From Gordionus sp. m RMFG-2023 (lineage: Eukaryota > Nematomorpha > Gordioida > Chordodea > Parachordodidae), in NCBI RefSeq assembly GCF_954871325.1, contig NC_088778.1, positions 8,217,743 to 8,281,742 on the forward strand: a DNA stretch of 64,000 nucleotides, read 5' to 3'. Under the pieces are notes generated by a model. That model was given only the letters and a program-made list of their open reading frames with translations. It was not told the DNA's origin and did no database searches. Of this stretch, positions 47,844-59,909 are shown in pieces. How positions within the stretch are numbered: the stretch's first letter is position 1; the number at the start of each line of letters is the position of its first letter. The translations under genes and the position numbers were made by a program.

Positions 47844-49453
47844 TCATTCATATTATCATAAAAAAATTTTTCTTATGTAGGAAACAAATATAGACAACGA
47901 AATATATAGCCATTTAATTTAAATTTTTTTAAAAAAATAAAAAATTTTGCCTATTAATAATTATAATTATATTCATATTATTTTTTTTAATTAACAATTT
48001 TTTGAAAGAAAGATAATTCTTTAATTTAAAAAATTTTTAAATATTCGAGGAAAGATAATAAAACAAAAAAATATATATAAATGAATTATGTATTTTTTAT
48101 ATTAAAATTTATTGTCGGAGTTAATTGTCCCCAATTTTCCATTCCTTCTCTCATTTCCTTTTTTATTTTCGAAAATAAAATATGATTATACAAATTATGA
48201 AAGATAATCTTCATTTAATATACAAATGTTTGTGTCAATTGGAGGAATAAAATTTTATAATATTTAAAAGGCGATATATTATATTATTTATTTATTTTTT
48301 GAAAAAAAAGGAATTTATATAAAAAATCTTCTTCAAAGATTATGTCAAAAAAAAAAAATTCGTAATATTAGTTATTATTACAAATAATATACAAGTTTCT
48401 GTTATATCTATAATTATAATGAGTTTTCTCCGTGCTAGAGTTTAGTCTGATTTCGTTAGGATTCATTCAACTCACAATTTAATTTTTTTTTCTTTTTTTT
48501 TAAAAATAAAAAATACAAATTCTATTTTTAAGACATAACATAATTGTTAGAAATCTGCAAAAGTAAGTCCCTTCCCCGGTTCGAACCCGCCCCGAGCACC
48601 AATATAGTTTTATTTGTTTGTAAGAAATTTAAAATGCTTAGTGTGGTAAATAATGGAAAACTATATTGAAAAATAATTAATACCTTTATTTAAATAAATT
48701 CAGACCAGGCCGACCAATAATTTCTATATAGGGTCGGGTTTTTCGGGATAAATAAAGAAAAATTTATTCGGGCCGGACCGGATAGGCCCGATGCAGATCA
48801 TTAATTACGATAAATATTTTATTGTTTGTCAAAAAAAATGCGATTTATCTTCTTATCTTATTAATTCCCGACACCGTAAAAAATTATGTTTAAAATTGAT
48901 TCATAATTCGGCAATACAAAAAATATTTTTGACAAAAAAACAGAGGAACAATTTTTTTTTTATTCATAAAATAAGTCCACTGGGAATGAGAGAAAAATGT
49001 TTACTCAGTTATTATAATCCATCCTATTTAAATCTATGGATTAAAATTCTCCCCAAAACATTGTGGTATATATTTTTTTGTATATCAGTTCTCTTAGCAT
49101 CCATAATCATAATCTTGTTAAAATATCTTTTTCTTTTCTCCTTTTTTGTTAAAAAATAATAATATTTATTTCCAAAAAACCAACATAATTATCGGAAAAA
49201 TTTATGACAAATTACATATAACACAATTCAAAAAAAAAATATATTTTATATATAAAATACAAATAACCAGTTTTACTTTATTTATTTTTTTAAAAAAATT
49301 TTTTTCTTTTTATACTTTTTTTTGTTTTCATTTTTTAAAAACCTTCCAATCTTTAAAATATTTACTATAAACTTGATCCGTTACTCTGTAAAGAAAAAAA
49401 AATTAATTTCATACTTATTCGTTATTAATATTTATTACAGGTGGATATGTTGA
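47844..49453. other. AT-rich non-coding; GC-rich remnant and tRNA-like end
   Basis: 48,566-48,602 contains CCGGTTCGAACCCG followed by a terminal CCA, like the 3' end of a tRNA; 48,701-48,800 is another CCGGGCC-type remnant. Open frames at 48.8-49.4 kb are low-complexity AT-rich and I do not call them genes. Confidence 0.5.
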
Positions 49454-49461
49454 CTGAATAC

Positions 49462-50281
49462 CAGGGATCCAAACCGAAACGAATATCGGTTCGGTTCAGG
49501 TTCGGATAAAAATAACGGTTCAAGGTTCAGGTTCGGTTCGAAAAAAATAAAAATATCGGTTCGTTTCGAACCTCTAAAAACCGGTTTGAACACTATTCAA
49601 ACCTACTTTAGGATTATGTATAAGGAATTTTTTTTTATTTCATAATTAAAATAAAAACCTTCATTTTTATTAATTGCACATTATAAAATAATATTTAATT
49701 TATAAATATAACAAATAAATATATCAATGAATAATTTTAATATGAACAATTACTTAAAAAATTTTTATTAAGCCGCACAATTAATATATTTTCAAAATTC
49801 GTCTCACTCAAATTACATCTATAAGGAGAAAATATAAATTTAATTGTTGATAAACATCTTTCCACACTAACTTGGGTAGCTGGCATTGTCAGTATGACAT
49901 TTGATGTGTCATTTATAATACTATTTTTAAATAACTTATACATTAGATTTAATTTTTTTCTAGGCATTATAATTTATAAGCTTAAAATATTTAAAAAATG
50001 TTGTAAAATGGCAATATACTAAAGTTTATAAAAATTATGACTGACATTTATCAATAACATTTGATTGATAATAATTTTTAAAACAATTTGAATATAATTA
50101 AAATTTTTGCAATATACTACTAGTATAATAACTTACAATTATTTTATAAGCATAAAATTATAAGACTCGAACCGGTTCAGAAACATTTAGCATTTAGCGG
50201 TTCGGTTCAGGTTCGGCTAGAAATATTTTAGAGGTTTAGGTTCAGTTTAACGGTTGGGTTCAGGTTCGGTTTGGATCCCTG
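49462..50281 (-). mobile_element. Short hAT DNA transposon with perfect target duplication
   Basis: An 820-bp element. Inverted ends CAGGGATCCAAACCGAA are identical over 17 bp on both sides. The 8-bp duplication CTGAATAC is perfect (49,454-49,461 and 50,282-50,289). Subterminal GGTTCGGTTCAGG repeats occur at both ends. A transposase C-terminal fragment remains inside on the minus strand. A non-autonomous, internally deleted copy. Confidence 0.92.
49737..49967 (-). pseudogene. hAT transposase dimerisation region inside the 820-bp element
   Basis: LTMPATQVSVERCLSTIKFI then FSPYRCNLSETNFENILIVR matches the hAT C-terminal block ('PATQVSVERCFSALKFIFSPYRSNLSEENLENILIVRLN'). It is open to the end of the fragment. 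The upstream catalytic region is missing from the element. Confidence 0.88.
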
Positions 50282-52829
50282 CTGAATACTGGATAGGGAT
50301 CTTTAATTTTCAATTGACCGCTTACTTAATTATTTCAAAATAAGCCACAATATCGTTCTCTATTTTAACTGTTAACCATCCCTAACCAAAATCTATATTA
50401 TGAGGATTTGAGAAAAATCTGTCTTCAGATAGAATGGGCCATTTCTTATCTGAGAGGTGAGACATATAGAATCTTCTGGTTTGAAATTTTTTCAATCACC
50501 TTAATAAAAACAATTCTAGTTATTCTCAAATCCTGCTTAGATTTAGAAATTTTCAAAGTTCTTTTAACTGATTGCTATGATACCATAATATTGCCAAATT
50601 TAGAAACTACTTTGTCAATTATTTGGAGAGGTTTCGCTATAGTATCTGCAGTTCCCTTCTTTACATATCATAGATTTTAATGACTTTTTGATTTTAACAA
50701 AATGAAGGGTATCAGTGTTGTATTACACAAAAAATTTGGTAGGGGTGATAAATTTTTTAATATTATCTAAAATATGATATATAAAATATCTATTTTTTGA
50801 GTATGTGAATAATTGTACAATTTATATAATATTTAAAAAATATAATATATAAAATATCTAATTTTTTTTATGCATAAAAATAATTTTATTATTTATGTAA
50901 ATATTTTTAAAATAAAGTTACAAATTTGGTACTAACAATATTTATACAAATTTGGTACTAACGATATTTATACAAATTTAAATATATTTTAATATGAATT
51001 ATAAAATTTTCCATAAATCTTTCATTTAGTTTTCTTGGGCTGTATTTTTTTTTGAAAAGATTTCATTCCCATAGTCACAATTCAATTTCCATATTTTGAT
51101 ATATGCATTTGGGAATCCGCTCCGATATCCAAAAGTTTATTAATTTTTATGAACATTAAATTTGACAAATAATTTATTCTTAAATTCTCTCTATTATCTA
51201 TCATGATTAAATTCATAACATGAAATCCCCTTACACACACGGCAATAATATGTGAATATCAATATATATGATATTTGGTGATTGATATGTTGTACATATT
51301 TAAAAATTACGAGTTTCATATCACAATGTAAAAGATATCAGGTTGGACTAGACCTGTCTATCGTCCCGCTTTAGGCTGCGTATTCCCGCTAAGTGAATTT
51401 CTGCCCAGCAAAAAATTACACGACCAAATGTCCTGCTAAATTAAAAGGTAAAATAATCTCGCTTAATATTCCTCTACATAGTCATGAAGTACATTGCCAA
51501 AAGGACCCCGAAGAACTTGATAAAAAAAACATCCCAATTTATTATATAATCCAATCAACTAACAATCCAATTTGAAAATTTCAAATTTCTATGGATTATT
51601 TCTTATCCATAGGGTTCTTAAATCGGCTCTTAATACTATCAGTCGGAGTTAATTTATTTTTAAGATTGATGTAAGTTCTTTAAACTTCTTCAGTTGAAAA
51701 TAAAATGATAATTTTTCGCAAAAATTAGTTTAGCATTTTTAGAGTCGTTCAAAACATGCTAAAAGTGGAGTCATTTATCACTAATACTTTCTGGTGATGA
51801 ACTTCCCTGTATACGGTAAATAAAGTAGAGGGATTTCTTTGGCGGGTTGTAAATTTTTTAAAGAAAATTTGATGTTTAATAATATCGATTTTATAGAGTA
51901 TTTCACGCGATCGAGAACCCCACTGTCCCCTTGGAGTCGGCGTCACTGAAATAAATAAAAGATTTAAAAAACCTTGTATCACTGTCTATTTTTATACCAT
52001 TTTCTTACCTAACCAGTACCTTTTGTATAAGCTTTTATTTTTAGTTTAATATTTTCAAAAAAATACTATTTTTTATATTTAATTATATTAATATTCATAA
52101 ATATTGTTTAAATGAGAGATATTTTTTTAAATATATTTTAGTTGATTATAAAATATAAAAAGAAATTAAAAATTTTAATTAATAATATTGAAAAATAATA
52201 CTTGCTTCCCAAAAATATGAAAAGTGAAAAAAAAAATCATTTTTAATTTTATAAATTTTTTTAAATTTTATAACAGTAATCAAGAGAAAGGGGAACCAAA
52301 TTTAACACTTTTGAAAAAAATATTAAAATTTTTTAGCGGGGTAGCTGAACTCCTGTTTAAAATTTGTAAAAGTGGTTAAAAATAGAAAAATAGTTTTGGA
52401 GGGCTTAGCCCTTATATTCCTCCTCGTAATAAACCCCTAATGGGTGTGTTTGTGATTAAAAATGGGCTTAAATTCTAATATTGGCCACAAGATTTTGTAT
52501 TTAAATTTAATGTATTTCAAGAATCTCCATCTATATTTTCCGTAAAATTTTTTGAATATTTAAAATTAAGTCTTAAAAATAATTAAATGGACAATTTTCG
52601 GGGGCCTACTTTTTTTGAGGGTCAATTTCCTTGGGGTCAAATTCTGTAAAATATTTAATGTTCTATGTTAATGATATCATCTATAAAATTAGTTATTTAA
52701 TATAAACGGTTGACCACTAAATAGCATTGCTCAAAATAGTAAATTGAGTATGTTTCGCTAGAAAAAATTAAAAATTTAAGTTAAATATAAATTGCAAATT
52801 ATATTTTATACTTTTTGAATTTAATAATA

Positions 52830-53370
52830 TTTATAGATGTTAGCGATTGTCGCCAATAAGATTGAATTCTTAGAATACAAAATCTTAAATTTGAAGTAAT
52901 ATATTAGTTTTAATAGTATACTGGTTTGAATTATGGAAAGTATAAACTTAAAAATGAATAATTTAGTTGATTATTGATTTTGAACTTGTCTCACAAATCA
53001 CAATATTAAATTGGATTAATTTAATATTCAATTAATAAATGATTATATTTGATTAATTAAGATTGTAAAATAACTTAAATAATATTAACTCAATTAAGCA
53101 TCAACTGTTAATGCTTGGTTAATATTTAGACATTATGGGTGACCTTGATATTCCATTTTTTACACAGAATTTTTGTAATTGTTTACATAATGAAAATATA
53201 ATTTATATATATTATACTAATAATTAAAATAGGAATGATTTAATAAATATTTATATAGTTTTAATAATTTTTTAAAAATAATATTAAATATTTATAGATG
53301 TTAGCGACTGTCGCCAATAACATAGAATGCTATCTTAGAACACAAAATATTAAATTGGAAGCAATATTGT
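52830..53370 (+). repeat. Direct repeat pair of about 78 bp
   Basis: TTTATAGATGTTAGCGATTG then TCGCCAATAAGA (52,830 on) and TTTATAGATGTTAGCGACTG then TCGCCAATAACA (53,290 on), each followed by a similar ACAAAAT-AAATTgGAAG tail. The core GCGACTGTCGC is a perfect small palindrome. Origin unknown. Confidence 0.6.
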
Positions 53371-53869
53371 CTTATTATATATATTTTTTTAATTTTAAGA
53401 AAACTCATAAAGGAAACCTTTTAATAGTATTTTAGGATACGAGTTATTTATATTCTTTAAATTTTCTACTGGCAACATAATTCAACTATTTTAATTAATG
53501 CGATTTAGACATGAACCCATCAGCTAGCATCATAAATAAATGTTAATTAATATCTCGCTAGATGGCGCCAACAAAAATTTAATTTTAATTAAAAATACAT
53601 TATATTTTTTTTCAAATTTGTTTTAGCAGATTAATATTTTTTTAATGTTTAATGTACCTAAATTAAAATATTTATTCAATGTATAAAATGTAATATCTAT
53701 TAAAATATTTATTCAATGTATAAATGTAATATCTAAATTAAAATATTCAAAATAGAAATAACCTATTTATATCTAATAAAAATCGTAATGACGATAAAAA
53801 ATAAACTAAATATTTAAGTATCAAAGACCATATTCGAACCTGTCATATATATATAATTTTTTTGAACAT

Positions 53870-54012
53870 TCAGGGTGGACCTAATGTTAAATTTTGAATT
53901 TTGGACTGGTATGAGTTGATTTTTTTTCAAAATTTTATAGACTATTTTTTTTGACCCCCAAAATTCCCCCCCCCCACCCCTCCCCCATAAGAAAATCTTA
54001 GATACGCCACTG
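53870..54012 (-). repeat. hAT end fragment, CAGTGGCGTA group
   Basis: Read on the minus strand it begins CAGTGGCGTATCTAAGATTT followed by a G-rich stretch, as in the hAT at 42,101. The other end and target duplication were not found. The GGAGGGCTTAGCCCT block at about 52,398 may be part of the same element. Confidence 0.6.
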
Positions 54013-54547
54013 ATAGATAGCCTCGACTCAGTTTAGATTGTGCATTTTAAAATAAGATATTATTTTGAAATTTCATTCAAATGTTCAAATTTAAAAAAAA
54101 TGATTGTCGAATTTTTAAATAGATGTATTAATTTTAAAAAAACTGAAGTTTTACATTTTATTTCTTGCTAGATGAGAAATAAAGATTCAATATTTAAATA
54201 ATTAGATTAAATAATTCTATTAATACCATATAAAATATTTAGTTAGTTCATGTGATCTATAGTAATAGTTTAAAAGCGTGAGTTTAAAATATTTTATTAT
54301 TCTTGGTAATCGAAATAGAGAATTAATTTTGTTTATTGTTTCGATATTTATTCATAATTAATTTTCTTATTTTTAAAGCATAATCAATATTTTTTTTTCT
54401 TTTTCTCTTTTGATAAATTCGAAACTATAATAAAAATAAAGGGGGAAAAATTTTTAAAAAAGACAATGCGATAAAGGCGCACCCATATTATTTTGATTAC
54501 TTCATTTTTTTTTTACAATTAGATTAGAAAGAAGAAAGGCCCTTAAC

Positions 54548-56018
54548 ATGATTTGGATGAACAAAAATACCATTTTATTTTTTTTAATAATAGTAATCTT
54601 TCAAATATTATTACACATAAATCAATTCATTATAAAGGACTGGAAAATAAAATCCTTGAAGAATGATTATTCCGAGAATACTGAACAAAGCGTTATAACC
54701 GATGATGACTGTATAAAAAAACTTAAATCAGATTACAACATGATAAACGGAGTTTCATTGAAAAAAATGGAACTTTGGACTTGCCTGCAGATTTTAATTT
54801 CCTCACAAATCCACAAATGTCATGCTACGAATCACATTATCAACTGAATTACACAATGGTTTATATCAATATTTTTAATGGTGGTGGTTCATACATCTCT
54901 AGATCACGATAACCACAGAGCATCAATCAGAGAAACTTGGAGATCAATCAAAAAATATTTTATTGATAATTTAAACATCGTATTCATAGTTGGAACAACT
55001 CCCATAGATCACATACAAAATCAAATCATGATCGAAAACAAAACTTACGGTGATATTGTACAAGTTTCCTTTGTTGACTCTTATCAAAAGGCCATGGGCT
55101 TCAAATGGGCTTCCCTCTATTGCCCAACGCCGAATTTGTACTCAAAATAAATGACGATATTTATCTGGATATATTTCATCTTACAGTATGTTAGACAATT
55201 TTAAGAAATCCTATGGATCGTATTGGATAGAAAACGTGGATCACTTAAAACCTCGTAGCAAACTTTTACCTTCATAATCAAACAAAAGGCTCTCATCGAG
55301 TATGAATACATCAAGCACGGGACATCTTTTCATCAATTTATGAGTATTCTCAAAAATAGGTCGTCTCACGGACAGGAAATCGCGGACTGGGTCATCAATC
55401 GCGGGATCCCGGGAGATAAAACAATTGTCGATGATCTCGATTTCAAATGCCTAAAAAATAGATACCTAACCTAACCATGTTACCTTTAGATGAAAAACTT
55501 TCTATGGAGTATCAAAGGTTATTTGGCGAAATCGAAGGTCAGATAAAGGACTTAATCTTGTGTAACGTGAAATAAATTCTAATATAATCAGGGAAAAGAG
55601 AATGAAATGGAACACAACGGAAAAGGAGTACTCTGGCAAATTATTTTGGGAATGGCGATAATACTAACTCCCCATACGGCGTTCAAATTATATAAAGCCT
55701 ATTTTACGCAACCTTATTTGTATATGGATGATGTTCACGTGACAGGAAAATTAATTAGAATAGCTGGAATATTTTTGATTAGTATAGATTACATGTTTAA
55801 TAATAATTGGTTTTTGAAAAAGTGGATTGAAGATAATACGAATACTGGTAATAGATTATATAAACCGTATGTCGACTAGATTCAAGCAAATTTTCAATAT
55901 TAACAGTGGTTTTAGGGATAAAATGAAGACATATTGGCTTAAAACACTAGACGGTAATTTCCAAAACGATGCTTCAAATTTTCAACATTTTAAATATTAT
56001 AGGAGATATTACAAGTAA
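54548..56018 (+). pseudogene. Beta-1,3-galactosyltransferase-like (GT31), broken
   Basis: A Golgi type II glycosyltransferase copy. It opens with a short cytoplasmic tail and a signal-anchor (NTILFFLIIVIFQILLHI). GT31 landmarks follow in order: VVVHTSLDHDNHRASIRETW (about 54,884), YGDIVQVSFVDSY (about 55,045), KWASLYCPNAEFVLKINDD (the DxD metal site, about 55,105-55,160), MKWNTTEKEYSGKLF (about 55,600), LTPHTAFKLYKA and LYMDDVHVTGKL (the EDV-like motif, about 55,720). These lie in different frames, with at least four frame changes. Between about 55,270 and 55,580 lies a block unlike GT31. It has no introns as far as followed, so it could be a retrocopy or a single-exon gene. Some shifts sit at short homopolymers, so assembly error cannot be excluded. 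Confidence 0.75.
55270..55580 (+). other. Block inserted in the GT31 copy, origin unknown
   Basis: Sits where GT31 proteins have only a short loop between the DxD site and the KW motif. It reads, in shifting frames, as protein-like sequence: QKALIEYEYIKHGTSFHQFM, GQEIADWVINRGIPGDKTIV, LPLDEKLSMEYQRLFGEIEG. I do not recognise it. It may be a piece of another gene or transposon. Confidence 0.4.
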
Positions 56019-57297
56019 ACATATCTAGTTTGTTTTAGTTTAAAAAAAAGAAAAGTAAAGCAATGTATCCTCATGAAGAAATTTCAAGAATCCTCCTTAT
56101 TTCTATTAGAAATCTATTTTTAAATCATAAAAATCAATAACACGACACAAGTGCACGACATCATATTTTGGGGTAAAGCAAAAAATTACCTTGTTATTTT
56201 ATTCTTGTAAATTTTATCAATATTTATTATTGTTTGTTAATAGAGATCTTTAAAATTCTAATGTCAATTTATAAAAGTAACATATTTTTTATAGGCAACA
56301 AGATATCTTCCGATATTGCCTATTTTTAATGTCCTTTAGGAAATAAATTTAGAAAATATCTAATTTTATAAAATTTGGCTTCGCGTAATAATTTGACTTG
56401 GAAACAAAAGGTCAAAGGATTTACTTTTCTATAATTAATAAATATAATCTAATAGAAAATAAATGGTAAAATTTCAATATATACCCCCCCCCCCCCAAAT
56501 AAATTTACCCTACCCCTAGGCTACCTACCTTAAATGCTTGCCCCCTACCCCCCTTAAAAAATTGGAATCAATTATTTGTTATTAGATATGTATTTGACGA
56601 ATATAATTGACAAAATTATTAGATTCCGTAAGATAGAAATATTATTTGTGATTTTTCCAAATTATTTTGTTTAAATTTTATTTTTTATAAATCACCTTTT
56701 TAAATTTTAATAACCTTTTTTCATTTTTGTAAATATTTTTAAAGAATTTAATTTTCGATTGAATTGTTACTAATATTCGAGTTCTATGAATGTGAATCCA
56801 TGCTATATAAACAAAACACCATTATTATCAAAAATTTTAAATAAAAAGTTCAAAAAAAAAAAAATTAAATTTGTGATATAAAAATTAGAAAATTTAAAAT
56901 AAAAAGTTTAAAAAAGATGATATAATAAAAATTGAGTTGGGGAGTCTAATAAACGTTAAAATATTACAAAATAATAATAACTCAATCAAGTAATCAATGC
57001 TTAAAATGTATCTATGACACAATATGATGCTATGATATGCACACAACCAGAGTTTGGCACGCTACTTAATAAAAGTTAAGTTTATTATTATGAAATATAA
57101 CAGCTAAGTTATCATCTCTTCAAAAAAAAGCTAACAATTATGTTATCTATATTTGAACATGTAACAATGATAATAAAGAATAAAGTTCTTCGTTTCATGA
57201 TTAAAAATAAATAAATAAAAATATAAAAATATATTATGAATTTTATTGATTCATTTCTCTGAAATATAAAATAAAAATTAGTAAAATAATGAAATGA
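56019..57297. other. Non-coding; C-rich tract
   Basis: A run of 14-15 C at about 56,484 with further CCCTACCCC and CCCCCTACCCCCC within 80 bp. No gene recognised. Confidence 0.55.
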
Positions 57298-57521
57298 AAA
57301 CGAAACGTTCTTTTTTTCACTTTGCGCCAATTTAATTTTAATTTATAATTGCGCCTTTTATATTCCCTATAAAAGGGACGAATTTTTTATAGTTTAGATA
57401 TACTTTATTTTTTCCTGTAAAATAATTTTGAAAATCTTTATTAATCCTTTTTATGTTTAAAATAATGTTGATTTTTTTATAGTTTAGATATATCTGATTT
57501 TTCTTTTTGTAAAATAATTTC
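57298..57521 (+). repeat. 5' LTR-like segment
   Basis: Closely matches the central to 3' part of the LTR at 59,192-59,909 (ACTTTGCGCCAATTTAATTT, TTTATAGTTTAGATATA). It lies directly before the gag region. Confidence 0.8.
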
Positions 57522-58827
57522 ATGATAAACTCAACATCTCCACGAATCAATAACCCAGTACGCGGAAGCCCTGGTCGAAATCGCCCACAATTGCGATTTA
57601 AAGGAGAGCCACGATTTATTTATGGCTACTCAATTTATGTCTGGCGTTTATTCAACAGTAATAAAACGCAAGTTACTATTGCTACCCCCTACTCAGTTCC
57701 AAGAATATGTGGAAATAGCAAAAACCGAGGAGCTTAAATCCTGGTCAACATCAGACGGAGGAAATTATGATATTCCACCACGTCAGGATACTCATACACA
57801 CCTAACATTCAAGTCAAACGCTCAACCTACCCATAGAGACAATTATTCAACCAAAAATTCATCGCATTGGACTCAATAAAACCAACAACAACAATACCCA
57901 AATCACTCCAACAATTCATCTTATGTGCCCCCGTATCACCAAACCCCACAATACCAATATCCCACGAACAATTCCTCTCAATGGCTCCCATATAACCAGC
58001 AACAATATCAAACCCCCAAATGCTACAATTGTGGACGAATAGGTCACTTAGAACGAAACTGTATGAGACCCGCCCTACAACCCGAAACGAAGAAAGCGAT
58101 AACGAACAATGTGGTAAATGCAATAGAACAGCTTGAAAGCTATCCTTCAATTCAGCATTCGATAAATTCTTTAACTATAGAAATTATCCCTACAAAAGAC
58201 CCCCCTCCAAACACCACATCCCTGCTCGTCGACAATATTATTGAAAACACCATACCCGAAGCCTATCAAGCTTCCGTAAAGATTAATAAAATTCCAATAA
58301 TAATGGAGGTTGATACGGGTTCACCCATTACCATCATAGGAGAGAATTTATATAACGCCCAGTTTAAAAACCTTCATGTAACTAAACCTACCATAAAATT
58401 AAATTCGTATTCAAAACATCCGGTTCCTATAGTAGGCACAATAAATACCGAAATAATACATAACCAACAATCGGCAAACATAACAATAGTAATCACCAAA
58501 AATGATTACAACCCTATTATAGGCAGGGATGTAATAGAAATTTTTCCCTCAATTATATCAAACATATTCACAAAAAAGAACACTACAAAACTAATCTCAA
58601 AGATCCCCTATATTACCGACGATATACTAAGAGAACTTCCAATTCCCATTAACGTACGTGTAAAACCAGAAGACCAACCAGAATGTATCCAACCTAGCCA
58701 AGCAAGCCAACCACTGCAAAATACCATTAGCAATGAGTTATGTCAAAGAAAAACGAAACTTGAATTACAGAGCTTCTATGATAAGCAAATCCGAAAAAGA
58801 CGATTTCCCGATAAATCAAATAATTAA
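57522..58827 (+). pseudogene. Fossil gag and protease region of the LTR element
   Basis: Nucleocapsid zinc knuckle CYNCGRIGHLERNC (C-x2-C-x4-H-x4-C, about 58,021-58,065), preceded by a Gln/Asn/Pro/Tyr-rich stretch. An aspartic protease follows, with MEVDTGSPITIIG (about 58,303-58,340) and the flap/second motif region YNPIIGRDVIEIF (about 58,509-58,545). Retroelement relic, broken. Confidence 0.85.
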
Positions 58828-58959
58828 TTACCAATATTTTTTTTCCCCTCCTCTTTGCAAATATAAACTATCCCCTGAATATTCAATTTATAAACTATAA
58901 ATATATTTTTTTTCATTTTTTTTTCCAGTCAATATATATCATTCCTCTTTCCCCGTTGC

Positions 58960-59191
58960 CTATTTAGGGGGGGAGGAGGGTTAATTAGTTTTATAATGAT
59001 AATTCAGTTATACTTTCTAGGGCGTTCTATTAGTCACTCTTAGTATTTCAGTTACGTATTTTTGTTTATTGTGGGAATTGGTTTTTTTTTGTTGGGACGG
59101 TTTTCGGAACTCGTAATAATTCTAAAATTTTTAAGCTAAGTCGAGACCGGGATCATCCCCCCTCCCCGTGGCCTATTTAGGGGGGGGGGAG
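58960..59191 (+). other. Duplicated polypurine tract before the 3' LTR
   Basis: GCCTATTTAGGGGGGG occurs at about 58,959-58,976 and again at about 59,171-59,190, the latter abutting the LTR start. The right copy is in the expected place for priming plus-strand synthesis; the left one lies about 210 bp upstream. Confidence 0.7.
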
Positions 59192-59909
59192 TGTTAAAGA
59201 TAAAAAAAAGTTTTTCTTTAAACCCCCTCTTTTATTATGTTAAAGATAAAAAAGTTTTTTTATCCCCCTCTTTTATTATGTGTAAGATGTTAAAGTTTTT
59301 TTATCCCCCTCTTTTGTTTATGTTAAAATTAATTAAAGTATTTTTTATCCATCTCCTTTGTGTACCATAAAATGAAAGTTAAAAAATGTTTTTCTTTTTT
59401 TTGGTAATTTTTGTTTTAAGTTAAACACAGTGAGATTAACACATATGGCTTTTGTGTTTTCTCTCACTTTACTGGATTTCTTACTTTAGGAGTCCTCAGT
59501 AAGGTGATCCGAAAATATGAGTTAGACCGTTGGGTCCGGGAGACCACCCTGCATCCCAAGGTATATTTTGAGTTTCGGGAAGTTTAAGGGGGTAGGTTTT
59601 ATCCCCAATTATGTACGATAAAACTAACACAACTCGATTCCACAAAAACGTTCTTTTTTTCACTTTGCGCCAATTTAATTTTAATTTATAATTGCGCCTT
59701 TTATTTTCCCTATTATAGTTTAGATATACTTTATTTTTTCCTGTAAAATTATTTTGAAAATCTTTATTAATCTTTTTTATGTTTAAAATAATGTTGAATT
59801 TTTTATAGTTTAGATATATCTGATTTTTCTTTTTGTAAAATAATTTCTTGATATTAATAAAACGATAAATTAAACAATAATGTCTACGACTCGTTCACAA
59901 AATACTTCA
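59192..59909 (+). repeat. Complete LTR (plus orientation)
   Basis: 718 bp, TGTTAAAG...ATACTTCA, with TG/CA ends. The U3 side begins with four tandem units of about 41 bp (TGTTAAAGATAAAAAAGTTT...CCCCCTCTTTTATTA). It shares its central part with the segment at 57,298-57,521. Confidence 0.92.

Larger units (their letters stand above)
50290..54547. other. AT-rich non-coding with tandem and dispersed repeats
   Basis: Contains a 26-bp tandem pair at about 50,930-50,985, a direct-repeat pair at about 52,830-52,905 and 53,290-53,370, a 39-bp tandem pair at about 53,660-53,745, and a hAT end at 54,012 (GATACGCCACTG after a C-rich tract). An open frame at 50,408-50,680 has no recognised homology. No gene called. 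Confidence 0.5.

Noticed and set aside
48791-49370. 122- and 74-codon plus-strand open frames
   Set aside because: Low-complexity Phe/Lys/Ile translation of AT-rich DNA; no homology, no splice-site support.
50408-50680. 90-codon plus-strand open frame
   Set aside because: Reasonable composition but no recognised family and no splice or promoter context; not enough to call a gene.
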